In this document: one piece after another, positions 1 through 10,779 of the stretch | Position numbering within the stretch: position 1 is the first letter of the stretch | How the letters are laid out: each line of letters opens with the position of its first letter | Assembly (NCBI GenBank): GCA_031772625.1 | Contig: CM062818.1 | Span: 1,680,508,167-1,680,572,166 of the forward strand | Source: Pinus tabuliformis | Taxonomy: Eukaryota > Streptophyta > Pinopsida > Pinales > Pinaceae | Reading direction: 5' to 3' | Length of the DNA: 64,000 nt | Made by a program: the position numbers and the translations under genes | Notes under the pieces: model-generated | Seen by the model: the letters and a program-made list of their open reading frames with translations, nothing else | Database searches by the model: none | Told to the model about the DNA's origin: nothing

Positions 1-264
1 AGCTAACCATTCATATGTAATCATATATGCATCTGCCATTACAGTTAGTATTCTCTTTTACTGCCTGTAGCTAGTCATTCATTTATGTTTATGTATGTAA
101 TCTGCTGATAGTCAGTATTATCCATCTATCCATTAAATCTACAAATTATTGAGCATTATTGGTTTAAATCCTTTGTTGTTGAGGGTGGTCATGCATGCCT
201 CGAGTGGGAATATAGTTGAAATGATCATATGACTTGAACCAAACCATCATCCATTCCAATAGTT
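1..264. other. Unassigned sequence left of Copia-1 pol
   Basis: I see no gene or clear repeat in this stretch. By position it could be the decayed region just before the Copia-1 reverse transcriptase, but no conserved motif can be read, so the assignment is only positional. Confidence 0.3.
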
Positions 265-1741
265 TTGATAGCAATATTGAAGATTATATGTTACCAAGCA
301 TCTTCGAGCTACAACCTAGGAGAGTTTCCTGGAGTGCTAACAGTGCTTAGACTAAAGGACAAGTTCGTAGTCACCTCAAAATGGATATACAAAACCAAAC
401 ATTTAGCATATGGGAGTAATGAGAAATATAAGCCTAGGTTTGTTTCTCGAGGCTTCTCTCAAAAGGAAGGAGTAGACTATGATGGGATATTTGCACCAGT
501 TTCTCGATATACACTATCTAATCTATTATTATCTTTTTGCCTCTCAAGGATGGGGCCTACATCAAATGCACATTAAAATTGCTTTCCTTCATGGCTTGCT
601 TAAGGAGGAAGTCTACTTGGAACAACCTTAGGGGTTTGAAGTACAAGATCGAAGGACACATGTATGCAAGCTGAAGAAAGCCCTCTACGGGTTGAAGCAA
701 TCCCCTAGGGCTTGGTATGAGAGGATTGATAATTATCTTATGAAGTTGGAATTTATGAGGAGCAATGTTGATCCTAATCTATACTTCAAAGTTGAAAAGG
801 ACATGCCTCTCATTTTGGTCCTTTCTGTAGATGATCTCTTTCTGACAGGTGCAAACCCTCTCATTTATCAATGCAAGAGAGAGTTGGCTTCCGCGTTCAA
901 GATGAAGGACCTAAGACTAATGCACTACCTCCTAGGCCTAGAGGTCTGGTAAAAGGTAGGTGATATTTTCCTTTCTCAAGGAAAATGCATTGTGAAGTTG
1001 CTCGAGAGATGTGGGATGGTGGATTTCAGGTTTGTTTCTACTCCAATGCAACTCAACTTTAAGAAGCCATGTGGTAGCATTGTTGGCCCCGAATTGGAAA
1101 ACCCTTCTAAATATAGACAACTTGTGGGGGCCCTAATGTTCTTGGTAAAATCGCATTCATACACATGCTTCATTGTGAATATGTTGAGTCAATTTATGGT
1201 TGAATCTCATCACATACATTGGATTTCTACTAAGAATCTCTTGATATGTCTTCGTGGCACAATCAACTATGGACTGAGGTACACTGCTAGGAATTTGAAG
1301 TTACATGGATATATTGATGTTGACTGGGCTGGAAGTGTGGTGGATTAAAAGAGCACATCAGGATGTTGCTTCTCATTGGGGTCTGCTTCGATTTCGTCGA
1401 TGAGCATGAAGCCAAAATTGGTCACTTTAAGCACTGTCGAGGTCGAATACATTGTAGCTAGTATGGCCTATTGTGGAGTTGTCTGGTTGAGGAAGCTATT
1501 CAGTGAGCTATTCAAGTACGTAATGGATACCACTGTGATCTTCTGTGGCAACCAGTGTGGGATTCCCCTTAAAGAGAATCTTGTGTTCCACCACTACTCC
1601 AAGCACATTAATATCAAGTACCACATTATCCAGGATATGGTACAACATGGAGCAATAAGGCTTCAAAACATTAGGATTGATGAGAAAGTCATATACATCC
1701 TCATGAAGCCCTTAGGGAAGGTCAAATTCTTAACCTTCTGA
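265..1741 (+). pseudogene. Copia-1 reverse transcriptase and RNase H (fossil)
   Basis: These are the remains of the Copia pol C-terminal half. In order they show the RT entry motif KWIYKTKH, the [20 protein letters not shown] block, the YGLKQSPRAWY block, the catalytic-region block VDDLFLTG, then the connection (QLVGALMFL, DVDWAGS) and an RNase H end containing LSTVEVEYIVAS and a KHINIKYHIIQD-type tail. These blocks are diagnostic of plant Ty1/Copia pol. In an active element this part would make cDNA from the element RNA in cytoplasmic particles. It is broken in several places and is not a functional gene. Confidence 0.85.
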
Positions 1742-1852
1742 AATAGACTTGGATTTGTGGAAAGACCCTCCAATGAGGGTCCCGCTTGAGTTGGACATTG
1801 AGCTCTAGGAGCTCCTGGGGGATTAGGATACTTCTTGGAGCTATGAGCGACT

Positions 1853-2140
1853 GTAGGGTGTGTTGTTCACCTTCCCCTATTGGTGCGTTGTGTAAAAGGT
1901 GAGTGATTCACCTTCCCCTATTGGTGCGTTGTGTAAAGGGTGAGTGGTTCACCTTCCCCTGTGATACCCCATGATGGTTGACATGTGTGTAGGGTGAGTG
2001 GTTCACCTTCCCCTACGATTGATGACACATGTGTGTAGGGTGAGTGTTTCACCTTTCCTTATCATTGACATATGCATAGGATGAGTGGTTCACCTTCTCC
2101 TATGGCATATGAGCAAGATGAGTGGTTCACCTTCTCCTAC
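1853..2140 (+). repeat. Tandem hairpin array, about 41-base units
   Basis: Seven copies of a unit carrying TTCACCTTCCCCTA or a close variant begin at 1866, 1907, 1948, 2002, 2048, 2089 and 2126, so the spacing is mostly 41 bases. Most units read GGTGA-GTGGT-TCACC, a 5-base stem with a 5-base loop. The array lies between the end of Copia-1 pol and its 3' LTR, so it would be part of the element's 3' untranslated RNA. Confidence 0.85.
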
Positions 2141-2520
2141 TGATGCCCCATCATACCTCCTAGCTACGTGACTTATGGGAAGTACCTCTCATCTAGCCAA
2201 TGAGTTGGGAAAAGTGGATAGGGACCATAGCACTATTGATGAATGCATCATGTACTAAAATACTCCCTATTTCTAGGATGCATGGTGTTCAAAAAATTGA
2301 TCTGGGATCAAGTCTGATTGAGGTTCTACCTTTGGACTAACTTTTGTTAGTGGAGAGTAGTAAGTCCTTGTGACTCACTCTCGATCGATTCATCTTCATT
2401 ATTCATATCAGTGTTCAACAGAGCATAGATGAGATGAGATATAGAGCTAATACATGAAGACAGGATGGCATAAGGATCGATGATGATGCTTTGATTGGCA
2501 GGTGGGATTATCCCTAGTTT

Positions 2521-2528
2521 AGAGGGAG
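2521..2528 (+). other. Copia-1 polypurine tract
   Basis: AGAGGGAG lies immediately before the TG of the 3' LTR, in the position and composition expected for the plus-strand primer of an LTR element. Confidence 0.7.
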
Positions 2529-3631
2529 TGTTAAAATTGGAAACTAGGGCCAAATTTGACTTTGCATTGCTCATTTAATGGAGATGATGATTGCATTGAA
2601 TTTCTCTTTTAGAGAGGAACAAAATTGATCTACATATCATCTAATTTGGGCAAGAAAAAGTGTGTTTTTGAATTTATACTACACATGTGCAATTGCTTAG
2701 GTCAGCCACATCATCATGTATGCTCATGAAGCCCAAGAGACATGTCACTTCACCCTCAATGACTTGTATAAATACAAATGGCTTCTCACCTCATTTGACA
2801 TCATCATCACTCACACATTCTTCTCTCTCCTTCTCTCATTGGTCCATACAACTATTGGGAAAATCTTCTCACTCACACGTGTGGCAAGGAGGATGAATTT
2901 CAAGACAGAATTTTAGGGTTGAAAATTTCAAATTTTTTTGTAGTTTGACCAAGGTTTGACCATCATTGACTTTGAATTTCTGGGCATCCTTTGACTTCGA
3001 TTTTTAGGGTGAATTTTTGTCTCAGCAGGCCTCATTTTTGGGCACAGGAACAAAGGAAAAATGAGCACTTTGACCTACTTTTACCACATCCTTGTTTGAT
3101 CGCAGGGTTGACTTCAATTTGACCAAGTTTGATCACAGATTTTATGATTATTTTGGGATGACTTTGATGACTGATGGATGTTGAGCTTGAATTCCTTTAA
3201 CCAAGGTTCAAATGAGAAGTTTTTTTGTTGCGTTGACGACCTTTGACTTTCTGGTTAGGGTTGAATTTGACTGTAGTTGACTGTAGATTTGACAAGGTTG
3301 TTTTAACTTTGATTTGGTGTGTCAAATTTGAATTTTTTTACTCTCTCTCTCTCTCTGCTAAAATTTTTATATAATAATAATAAGAATTTATCAAAGGATT
3401 TTCCCTAGATTGGGGTTTTTCCCTAGCATCTGCCAAATCTGGTGTCCTCTTGTCTTGGCTTGTCTTCCACATTTTATTTTATGTTTAATCTATAGTTATT
3501 GTCAATGTGATTTATGATTAATGTGATTTCTATTAATTTGGAAATTTTCATTGGGCTACTTAAAAGTACATTGAATTAATTGCAATAATTGTGCTAAGCA
3601 TAAAACATACCATTGTTATCTAAACTTAACA
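2529..3631 (+). repeat. Copia-1 3' LTR
   Basis: The LTR begins TGTTAA after a purine tract and ends TTAACA, giving matched inverted termini and a length of about 1.1 kb. A TATA box (TATAAAT at 2767-2773) lies about 240 bases in. A (CT)8 run occupies 3341-3356. The right edge coincides with the point where Copia-2 RT homology starts on the opposite strand, which supports the boundary. The 5' LTR is not in the window, so no age can be estimated. Confidence 0.7.
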
Positions 3632-5098
3632 CATTCTTCTTAGTTTCATCCAATTCTTCATTCATAGCAGCTGCCCAATGTTCATCTTGACTAGCTCCTT
3701 CAAAATTGTTTGGCTCAAATGTAGCTAACAGAGCAAGATGAGCTTGTTGTGGTACATGAAGTTGACAGTTTCTTCTAGTTCCTATATCTTCATTGAGATC
3801 CCCAATGATCTAATTTTAAGGATGATTCTTTTGATACCATTCTTTAGGGGTCTTCGAGGGTGCTTGATGTTCAACTTGTTCATCTCTTATCTCTTCTCCG
3901 TTGATATTTGTTTCCTTATTCGATTGCACTTGCTCTGAAACTTATTCTTTGACCCTTTCTAGTTCAGTTTTGTGTATCTTTGATATTCTTGAAGAGGAGC
4001 TTTCCTCATTAACCTTTGAGCCATAATATTCATTAAATGTTACATCAATGCTTTCAACTATTTGTTTAAGTCTTTGATTGTAACATTTATAAGGTTTTCT
4101 TTTGCATGAATAACCGACAAAGATACCTTCATCTACTCGAGAATCAAACTTTCATGTTTTATGATCTTCTCTTTTAATGTAGCATTTGCTTCCAAATACC
4201 GTAAAATATTGGCATTTGCTAGTCTTCCTTTCCAAAGTTCATATGGATTCATATCACAATTGTTTCTAAGAAAAATTTTGTTCAAGATAAATACAACCAT
4301 ATCAACTGCTTGAACCCAAAAAATTTCATCCAATTTTGAATCATTTAACATTGTTTTGGCCATTTCTTATACAGTTCTATTATTCCTTTCAATAACTCCA
4401 TTGTTTTGTGGTGTCCTGGCTGTTAAGAACTACCTTTTTATTCCATGCTCTTCACAAAATTGTTGAAACGTTTTGGAAGTTAATTCATCATCGTTATCAG
4501 ATCTCAAACATTTAACCTTCAAATCAGTTTCATTCTCAACCATTTCTTTGTAGATCTTGAAATAGTCGAAAGTTTCAGACTTTTTCTTCAAAAAGCTAAG
4601 TGTCTTCATCCTGGTATAATCATTAACCTCTAACATAAAATATAATTCACCATTCAGTCCTTTATTCTTCATTGGTCCACATATATCAATATGTATTAAT
4701 TCCAATGGTTTCAATGTGAAGTGTTCTTTTGTCTTAAATTTGACTTGTGCCTGCTTTCCATGACTACAGTGTTCATATATAGTGTTTGTTGGTTTTGAAA
4801 TTAATGAAATTTCTCTCACAGCTTCATTTTTTCTAATTCTAACAAGTTTTTCAAAGTTTATATGTCCCATTCGTATATTCCAAAGCCAACTCTCGTCCTC
4901 TTTTTCCAAGAAACATTCTTTAATAACCTCATCTAAACTGTATATGTTGTTTGGATTTCTACTTGTAGTAGCCACTCGTTGGCCAGATTTTTCTCTTCTT
5001 ATTTCACATTTATTTGAGTCAAATAACATTGTATGTCCTTGATCACACATTTGACCTACACTTAGTAGATTGTGATTCATATTTTCAACAAGAAGCAC
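3632..5098 (-). pseudogene. Copia-2 integrase and start of RT (fossil)
   Basis: Reading leftward, this shows the GAG-pre-integrase zinc region (NLLSVGQMCDQG, then the WNIRMGHINFEKL block), the integrase core (HIDICGPM with the first catalytic Asp, and the KCLRSDNDDELTS block with the second) and a later integrase piece (FWVQAVDMVVFILNKI). The tract ends with the HWAAAMNEELDETKKN block that opens Copia RT. Domain order and motifs are those of plant Copia elements. The tract is broken in several places and is cut off on the left by the Copia-1 insertion. Confidence 0.8.
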
Positions 5099-5418
5099 AT
5101 ATTTTCTTTAACACCATTTCTTCCAAGTTTGACAGTGCTTATTTCTATGACATTTGAAGATCCATCATTTCCAAAAGATATTGTTCCATCTTTTCCTTCT
5201 TTCAAAGATATAAATTTATTCTTGTCTCTAGTCATATGTGTTGAAAAATCATTATCGATGTACCAAACATTTCTTTTACTTTGAGCCTTTAGGGAAAGAG
5301 CACACCTTTCATATTTCTTCTTCCAAACTTGTTCATTTTGATTATGTTGTGATTCCTATGGGCGAGACACAAATCTAGAACCTTTAGACAAATGTCTAAA
5401 ATTGTTTCATTTATGTAA

Positions 5419-6960
5419 TTATACTTCATTTCTTAAATAGTCAAATATATTGTAACTTTGCCTAAAGTTTGCTTGCGAATTTTTGGAATAACCATTCCTA
5501 AAGGGTCTTCCAAAGTTGCTTTCATTCCAACCATAAGTACGACAATCTATAGCCTTATGTCCAAACTTTCTACATGAATAAAAAAAACCATGAAAAATGG
5601 GTTGATACCTAGGAGGAAACCTTCTTCGTGGAATCATTTTCCAAGAGCCTTCTTGCATATCTTGACCTTTTGGTTCGGTTGGGAAACTTCCTTGCTTGAT
5701 AGATCCTTTAACATTTTATGTATAGGTTTTTTGTCCATTTTCCTTTTCTTTCATAGAGGAGCTTGAACCCTTTTCAAATGTTTCTTTGTATCCTAGATTA
5801 GTCTTATCACTATATGACCTTTGGTTTCTAATGAGCTCATCCAAGGTTTTAGATCTATTTGCAAAGTTTTGCAAAACATTTCCCCTTTTTTCTTCCTTTC
5901 ATAGAGAGACTATTTGGGCTTCTAGTTCTTCCCTTGCCTTGTTGCTTTCTTTTAACTCATTCCTAAGTGATTCTTCAATTATTTTGGCTTCTTCTAACTT
6001 TACTTTGAGGTTGATGATTTCTTCTTCATTCCTTTGTTGAGATTCTTGGTGTGTTCTTTTACCTCCTTCAATTCAGCTTCCAAAGAATTAACATTTTTCC
6101 TTTCCGCTTTGAGTTCTTTTATAACTCTGAAAACTTCATTTTGAAATTTGATTTTAGTAATTTATTCTTCTTCGTTAGGTGCTTCTTCTTATTGTTATGC
6201 TTAGCCATAAATAATACTCTTTCCTTGTTTTCTTCATCACTATCACTTTCTTCTTCAGATGAGGAACTATCTTCCTCTTTGCATAAACTGGATCTTGGTT
6301 TGGATACCTGCTTACCCTTCCAGATATTCTTGGATGTTGAAAATGAAATTTCTATATTAGATGAACCATTTTCCTCTTCAATCCTCATTTCATATGCTAT
6401 AAGTATCCCATGTAGTTTGTCCATACTCAAGATGCTTAGATCTTATATATCTTCTAAGACAAAAACCTTAGGATTAAATCTTGTTGGAAGAGTTCTGAGG
6501 ACTTTCCAAATGATGACCTTTTTGTCAAAGGGTTCTCCTAATCCATACAATTCATTTTTTATTTTATCTACACGTTGGAAGTAAGATGCAATGTTCTCAT
6601 CTTCTTTCATTCTTAGTTGTTCAAACTGAGCTCTGTAAATCTGAATTTTTTCTTTCTTGACCTTTGAGTCTCCTACATATATGTTTTGAAGCTTATCCCA
6701 TAATTCCTTAACTATTTTAAATCCCAATACTTTAACATAGACAATTTGAGTAAGTCCACTTATACCAAGATCCTTTGCTTTGGCATAATTTTCGATATTT
6801 TTCTTACCTTGTTCATTAGTTGTTTCTTTATAGCCTTGTTCGATTATTCCGAAAATTCATACCCGTATGCAAGTAAATGAACCTGCATCCTTCCACTCGA
6901 AAGTGCATAGTTATCTCCATTAAATATATGAACTATGTTCTTGGTGTACTCCATGATCTT
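5419..6960 (-). pseudogene. Copia-2 gag with zinc knuckle (fossil)
   Basis: The capsid part (UBN2-type Copia gag) is recognised by KELWDKLQNIYVGD, then QLRMKEDENIASYF and a VRTLP-like block (KVLRTLPTRFNPKV). Next comes an acidic serine-rich linker, and the nucleocapsid knuckle is seen as FYSCRKFGHKAIDC. Gag would form the particle that packages element RNA. It is broken in several places. Confidence 0.8.
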
Positions 6961-6994
6961 CTTCCAGTTGTTAAACTGCTACTGAAGGAACCAA

Positions 6995-7006
6995 GTTCTG
7001 ATACCA
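6995..7006 (-). other. Copia-2 primer binding site (initiator tRNA-Met type)
   Basis: On the reverse strand this reads TGGTATCAGAAC, close to the common plant Copia site TGGTATCAGAGC that pairs with initiator tRNA-Met. It lies two bases inside the 5' LTR edge, as expected. Confidence 0.8.
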
Positions 7007-7008
7007 AT

Positions 7009-7942
7009 TGTTGGAAATACTAAGGAGGGGTGAATCAATATTTCTTATCAATTATCACTTTATTAATATTTTTTAGAGCATTAACTAATCTTTCGTTATT
7101 ATTATTATTGTTCAGTAAGAGAAATAAACAACAATGCAACAATAGAGTTAATAGGGGTAATATTTTTAGGTGGAAAACCTCCTCTGAGTCAAAAACCACC
7201 GAACGCTTTTACAATAAATTATTTAATCTTCAGCCCCAACTAAAAAGAAAGCTACAACTTCCTAGAATTCTAGAAAAGCATTTTTCTCCAGCTCACACTG
7301 GAAGGATGCCCCAATGCCTTGGTTTTATCAGCAGTCGATTGAAAGGATGCCCTAATGATCCCAAATTCTCCCTAGCTCCACCCTACCACCATGAATTGTT
7401 TTGAGGCCTCAACCTAAAGGTGACTTCATTCACCTGCCCCTAACACCACCCTAGGGACAGTGATCCACGTTACAATGATTTCTTTGACTAACTGGCCCAC
7501 TAGGACCTAAACCCTTGTCCCTACAAAATAAGAACCCTTGTCCCTATAAAATAAGAACCCTTGACCCAACTACAAACCAAAAACCCTTGTCCCAAAACAA
7601 AGTTTCCTTCTTCGACTCTAGGCATATACTCCTTACAAAAGTTGGGCTCCTAGATTAGAGACAATGGCCCAATTGCAATGGCGTATAATGCTTGACCTCA
7701 ATTGATAAAAGGGACTCTTGGACAAACTCTTTACAATTTGTATACGAACTTGTTGTACCAACTAAGCTGATCGAGAATCTTGTTGTTGCTCTGGTTTGTT
7801 ATTGTATTGTTGTCACTGATTCTGACTTCAATTGTTCTTTTTCCTAGTGCCTTTGCTTTGTTCCTTGTGTGATGCTTCTTAAGCTTCTCTTCCTAAGGGT
7901 ATGATTTTAACTTTGGGTTTCTTGAGCCAATTTGTACCAACA
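7009..7942 (-). repeat. Copia-2 5' LTR
   Basis: This is about 934 bases with perfect inverted ends (TGTTGG...CCAACA), flanked on the inner side by the primer site. Only one LTR is in the window, so divergence cannot be measured. It holds a short internal tandem repeat at 7511-7602. Confidence 0.75.
7511..7602. repeat. 23-base tandem repeat inside the Copia-2 LTR
   Basis: Two near-identical 23-base units (7511-7533 and 7534-7556, beginning ACCCTTGTCCCTA) are followed by two looser copies starting ACCCTTG. The array is confined to the LTR. Confidence 0.75.
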
Positions 7943-9434
7943 AGGAAAATTAGTGCCAAGAAAAACCAATACCCAAATGATAATAAAAGCATTTAACCCC
8001 TTAACCAAAGTACTTACATTTTACTTCAATAGGGAGTTAGTGCAACAATTCTAGAATCATTTTCATCAACAACAAACATGAACATAACTGAGATAATCAA
8101 CCTAGTCTTCCACCTGGACCTTGTTTGATGCCATCGAGATCTTCAAAACATATCACAGATTTCAACCGACTTAAATAATCACAAACTCTTTGCTACCTCT
8201 ACAATGTGACCTTAGACAAACTAATACCTTAGATCTAAAAGACCACAATGCATGCCCTAACAGACCTAGAAATAAACATTGTTAGAGACCCTTACAAATC
8301 CCTAAGTTTTAAAGGAAAACAACATAATTCAAGTAATGATACAGGATGGTTAAATATACTACTTTAAGATAATACTGAGCCTTGTCTAGGACAAGTCTTA
8401 ATATTTTGCATAATTATAACAGCATGTGGTTCGAAACCACAGATCTTATACAACAAGTCCGAAGGTAAAAGATTGGAAACACCCTCCTCCCACATTTACC
8501 CGAGTTAACCGATCTATTGGGGTAAACATATGACGAAGAGTCACTATGATATGATTCAACCTCCTATATCACCTTAATTAGTGGAACTGATGGACCAACA
8601 CCTTAAATACCTCCCTTGGGAGCTAGAGAACCTTCAGGAGCCAACCAACCCCTCTAGGTGTCCAACCCATGAGAGAACTTGCTTCTTGACTAAACTAGAC
8701 CCTCAATCGCTCCACAGAAAATCCTTCCATACAAATGAGACCCTCCAGCTGCTCCCTTAGCAAGGCATCGATGCGACTATGGCCTTTTCCAGGTAATCTG
8801 TGCTAGCAACCCCGAATTGTGATCCAATTTTTGAGGGCTAGGACTTAGGCCTTTGCCCAGAACTTCATGAAACTTCTAGAAATGATAAATAATATTGAGA
8901 TAAGGCTAATAATACAAAACTTGAACTAGTAAATGGCCAAACTCATCCTAACCATGATAGGAATTTGTCAAACACATCATAAACATGTAATGTACAGGTC
9001 ATATAAACACATCCAAACATAGGGACTTCATACTTATCTGAGAATCGTCAATAAGTTATGATTCCCTCTCACAATAGTTTAATTATCATCTATTAGTCAT
9101 GCATCCATAAAATTTCATTTACAAAACAAAAACAAGATGAGAGCCATAACTCAAGTCTGTCATAAACCATGCTTATAACCAGCATTAACCAGCATAATAA
9201 AAATGATAGAAAATCAATTATAACCACATAATAACAAACACATTTACACATGATACACAAGAGGAAAAGAGCTCTTATAAACATATACAAAAGCCAACCA
9301 AGCCAAGGACTTCCATGTACCACTTGACCATAGATTGGGTTGAACCAAATATTTCTTTCAGCCAAATCACCATGTGTCATATTCCAAGCATGAATATGGG
9401 ACTTACAACAAAATAACCAGAAATTCCTCAGGCT
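7943..9434. other. Unassigned AT-rich DNA left of the gap
   Basis: This is the sequence flanking the Copia-2 5' LTR. I found no long open frame with a recognisable domain, no LTR pair and no RNA gene. A perfect B-box-like GGTTCGAAACC occurs near 8431 but has no A box. It may be decayed repeat DNA of unknown type. Confidence 0.4.
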
Positions 9435-9614
9435 TTACCACAATTCCACCAAGGGATTCCTAGGCCAAGCCCTCTTCTATACAACAAGTCTTTACCGCAA
9501 TCTCTCCAAGGGATTCCTAGCCCCAAGCAAGAAACAAACACTGCCATGCTTTACCGTAATCCCAGCATATACCGGTCCAGGGAATCACTAGGCCTATACA
9601 AGAATGGATGCCTC
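9435..9614. repeat. Degenerate tandem repeat, 55-59-base period
   Basis: Three imperfect units start with CTTTACC at 9435, 9490 and 9549. Each contains a CCAAGGGATTCCTAG-like core and runs up to the assembly gap. Confidence 0.65.
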
Positions 9615-9714
9615 NNNNNNNNNNNNNNNNNNNNNNNNNNNNNNNNNNNNNNNNNNNNNNNNNNNNNNNNNNNNNNNNNNNNNNNNNNNNNNNNNNNNNN
9701 NNNNNNNNNNNNNN
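9615..9714. other. Assembly gap of 100 N
   Basis: Exactly 100 undetermined bases, which looks like a placeholder of arbitrary size. Tandem repeats abut it on both sides, so the true length is uncertain. Confidence 0.98.
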
Positions 9715-10080
9715 CATTGATTTTAGTGTAGATGTTGGTTTATAATCCTATTTTCTTACTTGCACTAGAAAATTGATTTCAGTGTAGATGTTGGTTTATA
9801 ATTCTATTTTATTACTTGCACCAGAGGCATTGATTTGAGTGCAAATGTTGATTTCTAATCCTATTTTATTTCTTGCATTGATTTCAGTGTAAATATTTTT
9901 TTCTAAGCTTATTTGATTGCTTGATTAGATGCATTGATTTCAGTGTAGATGTTGATTTCTGGTTTGATGTAATTGGATGTATGATGGTACATTAATTTTA
10001 AAGTGGTTGGACTAAATTGTGCATTAATTTCAATGTAAACACAAAACATTATTGCGAGTGTACATTGATTTTTGTGTTAT
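9715..10080. repeat. Minisatellite, 56-57-base period
   Basis: Units begin ATTGATTT at 9716, 9772, 9829, 9877 (a short unit), 9933 and about 9991, each followed by CAGTGTAGATGTTG-like sequence and a TTATTTCTTGCA-like end. Copies become more diverged with distance from the gap, and the last recognisable traces are near 10064. Confidence 0.8.
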
Positions 10081-10593
10081 CGTAATTCAACCTATTAATA
10101 TAGGAGAGAAGGAGAGAGAAGGTATGATGTTTAGTACAATAACTCGAGGTAAAGATTTAAATTTTTTAAAATTTAACCTATCCTTTTCATATAATCGATA
10201 TGAAAAGATGACAATTGATATGAAAATATGACAAAAATAACAAGGGCGACAATAAGAATAGTAGAAGAAAATAGTTTGAGATTAATCACAATGAAGAATA
10301 TTTGTAATTGACTATATTCTTATTATTCACATTTTCTATCATTCAACACTATAACATTGTCACTTTACATTCAAAAATTGTATTTCATTATTTTTCATCA
10401 TTAAAGTTATTAACAATATTTATCATCTCAACAAACTAAGGTAACTAAGAAAATTTAAAATTAAAATGACCAAATTAATCTGAGACATATTTAGCATATT
10501 TAAAATGATTATATTAATATTAGATGAATTTACATATTATTGATAAAATGAATCATATGTTCATTAAATTTTCTTTGGTCGCACACGACTGAA
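10081..10593. other. AT-rich spacer
   Basis: No gene is visible. The only structure noted is a 10-base inverted repeat, CTTTTCATAT at 10183-10192 and ATATGAAAAG at 10198-10207, with a 5-base loop. The region may include decayed interior of element F, but no motif supports this. Confidence 0.4.
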
Positions 10594-10765
10594 ACCAGCC
10601 TAGATCCATCTTAACTCCAGATCTATCAAGCACTGAGAGGGATCAAATCTCTGGAGGTGAAAACCTTTCCTCAAGTTTTGCACTCAAAAAAGAGGTTTGT
10701 GCCTCGAGAGATTTGATCCCTCTCGGTGCTTGATAGATATAGAGTTAAGATGGATCTAGATTGGT
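10594..10765. repeat. Inverted repeat with 59-base arms
   Basis: The left arm (10594-10652) and right arm (10707-10765) are reverse complements with five mismatches over 59 bases, separated by 54 bases. Both arms contain GATCCATCTTAACTC and GAGGGATCAAATCTCT. The repeat lies just beyond the zinc-knuckle end of the F gag region, so it could be a foldback rearrangement inside F or a small foldback element. No terminal duplication is evident. Confidence 0.85.
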
Positions 10766-10779
10766 ACCTTTCAATGGCT

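Larger units (their letters stand above)
265..3631 (+). mobile_element. Copia-1: Ty1/Copia LTR retrotransposon, 3' part
   Basis: This is the 3' portion of a Ty1/Copia element in forward orientation: RT, RNase H, a roughly 0.8-kb tail with a tandem hairpin array, a purine tract and a complete 3' LTR. The 5' part (gag, protease, integrase, 5' LTR) lies outside the window or is lost. The LTR ends exactly where the Copia-2 reading on the other strand starts, inside its RT region. Copia-1 therefore inserted into Copia-2, and CATTC at 3632-3636 is the expected right target duplication; the left copy would be off the window. The element is a fossil with about four or five breaks in the visible pol. 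Confidence 0.8.
3632..7942 (-). mobile_element. Copia-2: Ty1/Copia LTR retrotransposon, 5' part
   Basis: This is a Ty1/Copia element on the reverse strand. Reading leftward it has the 5' LTR (7942-7009), an initiator-Met-type primer site, gag with a zinc knuckle, the GAG-pre-integrase and integrase, and the start of RT (3700-3632), where Copia-1 interrupts it. The rest would lie left of the window. It is a fossil with at least eight breaks. Confidence 0.8.

Noticed and set aside
8425-8445. Polymerase III B box (GGTTCGAAACC)
   Set aside because: It is a perfect match but also a simple palindrome (GTGGTT...AACCAC), and no A box lies upstream at tRNA spacing.
9093-9380. Reverse-strand open frame with hydrophobic segments as a membrane protein gene
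   Set aside because: 95 codons, no homology that I recognise, cysteine- and leucine-rich by chance of AT-rich composition, next to a degenerate repeat.
9715-10080. CRISPR-like direct repeats
   Set aside because: Units are contiguous and degenerate with no unique spacers, and the context is a plant genome. It is a minisatellite.
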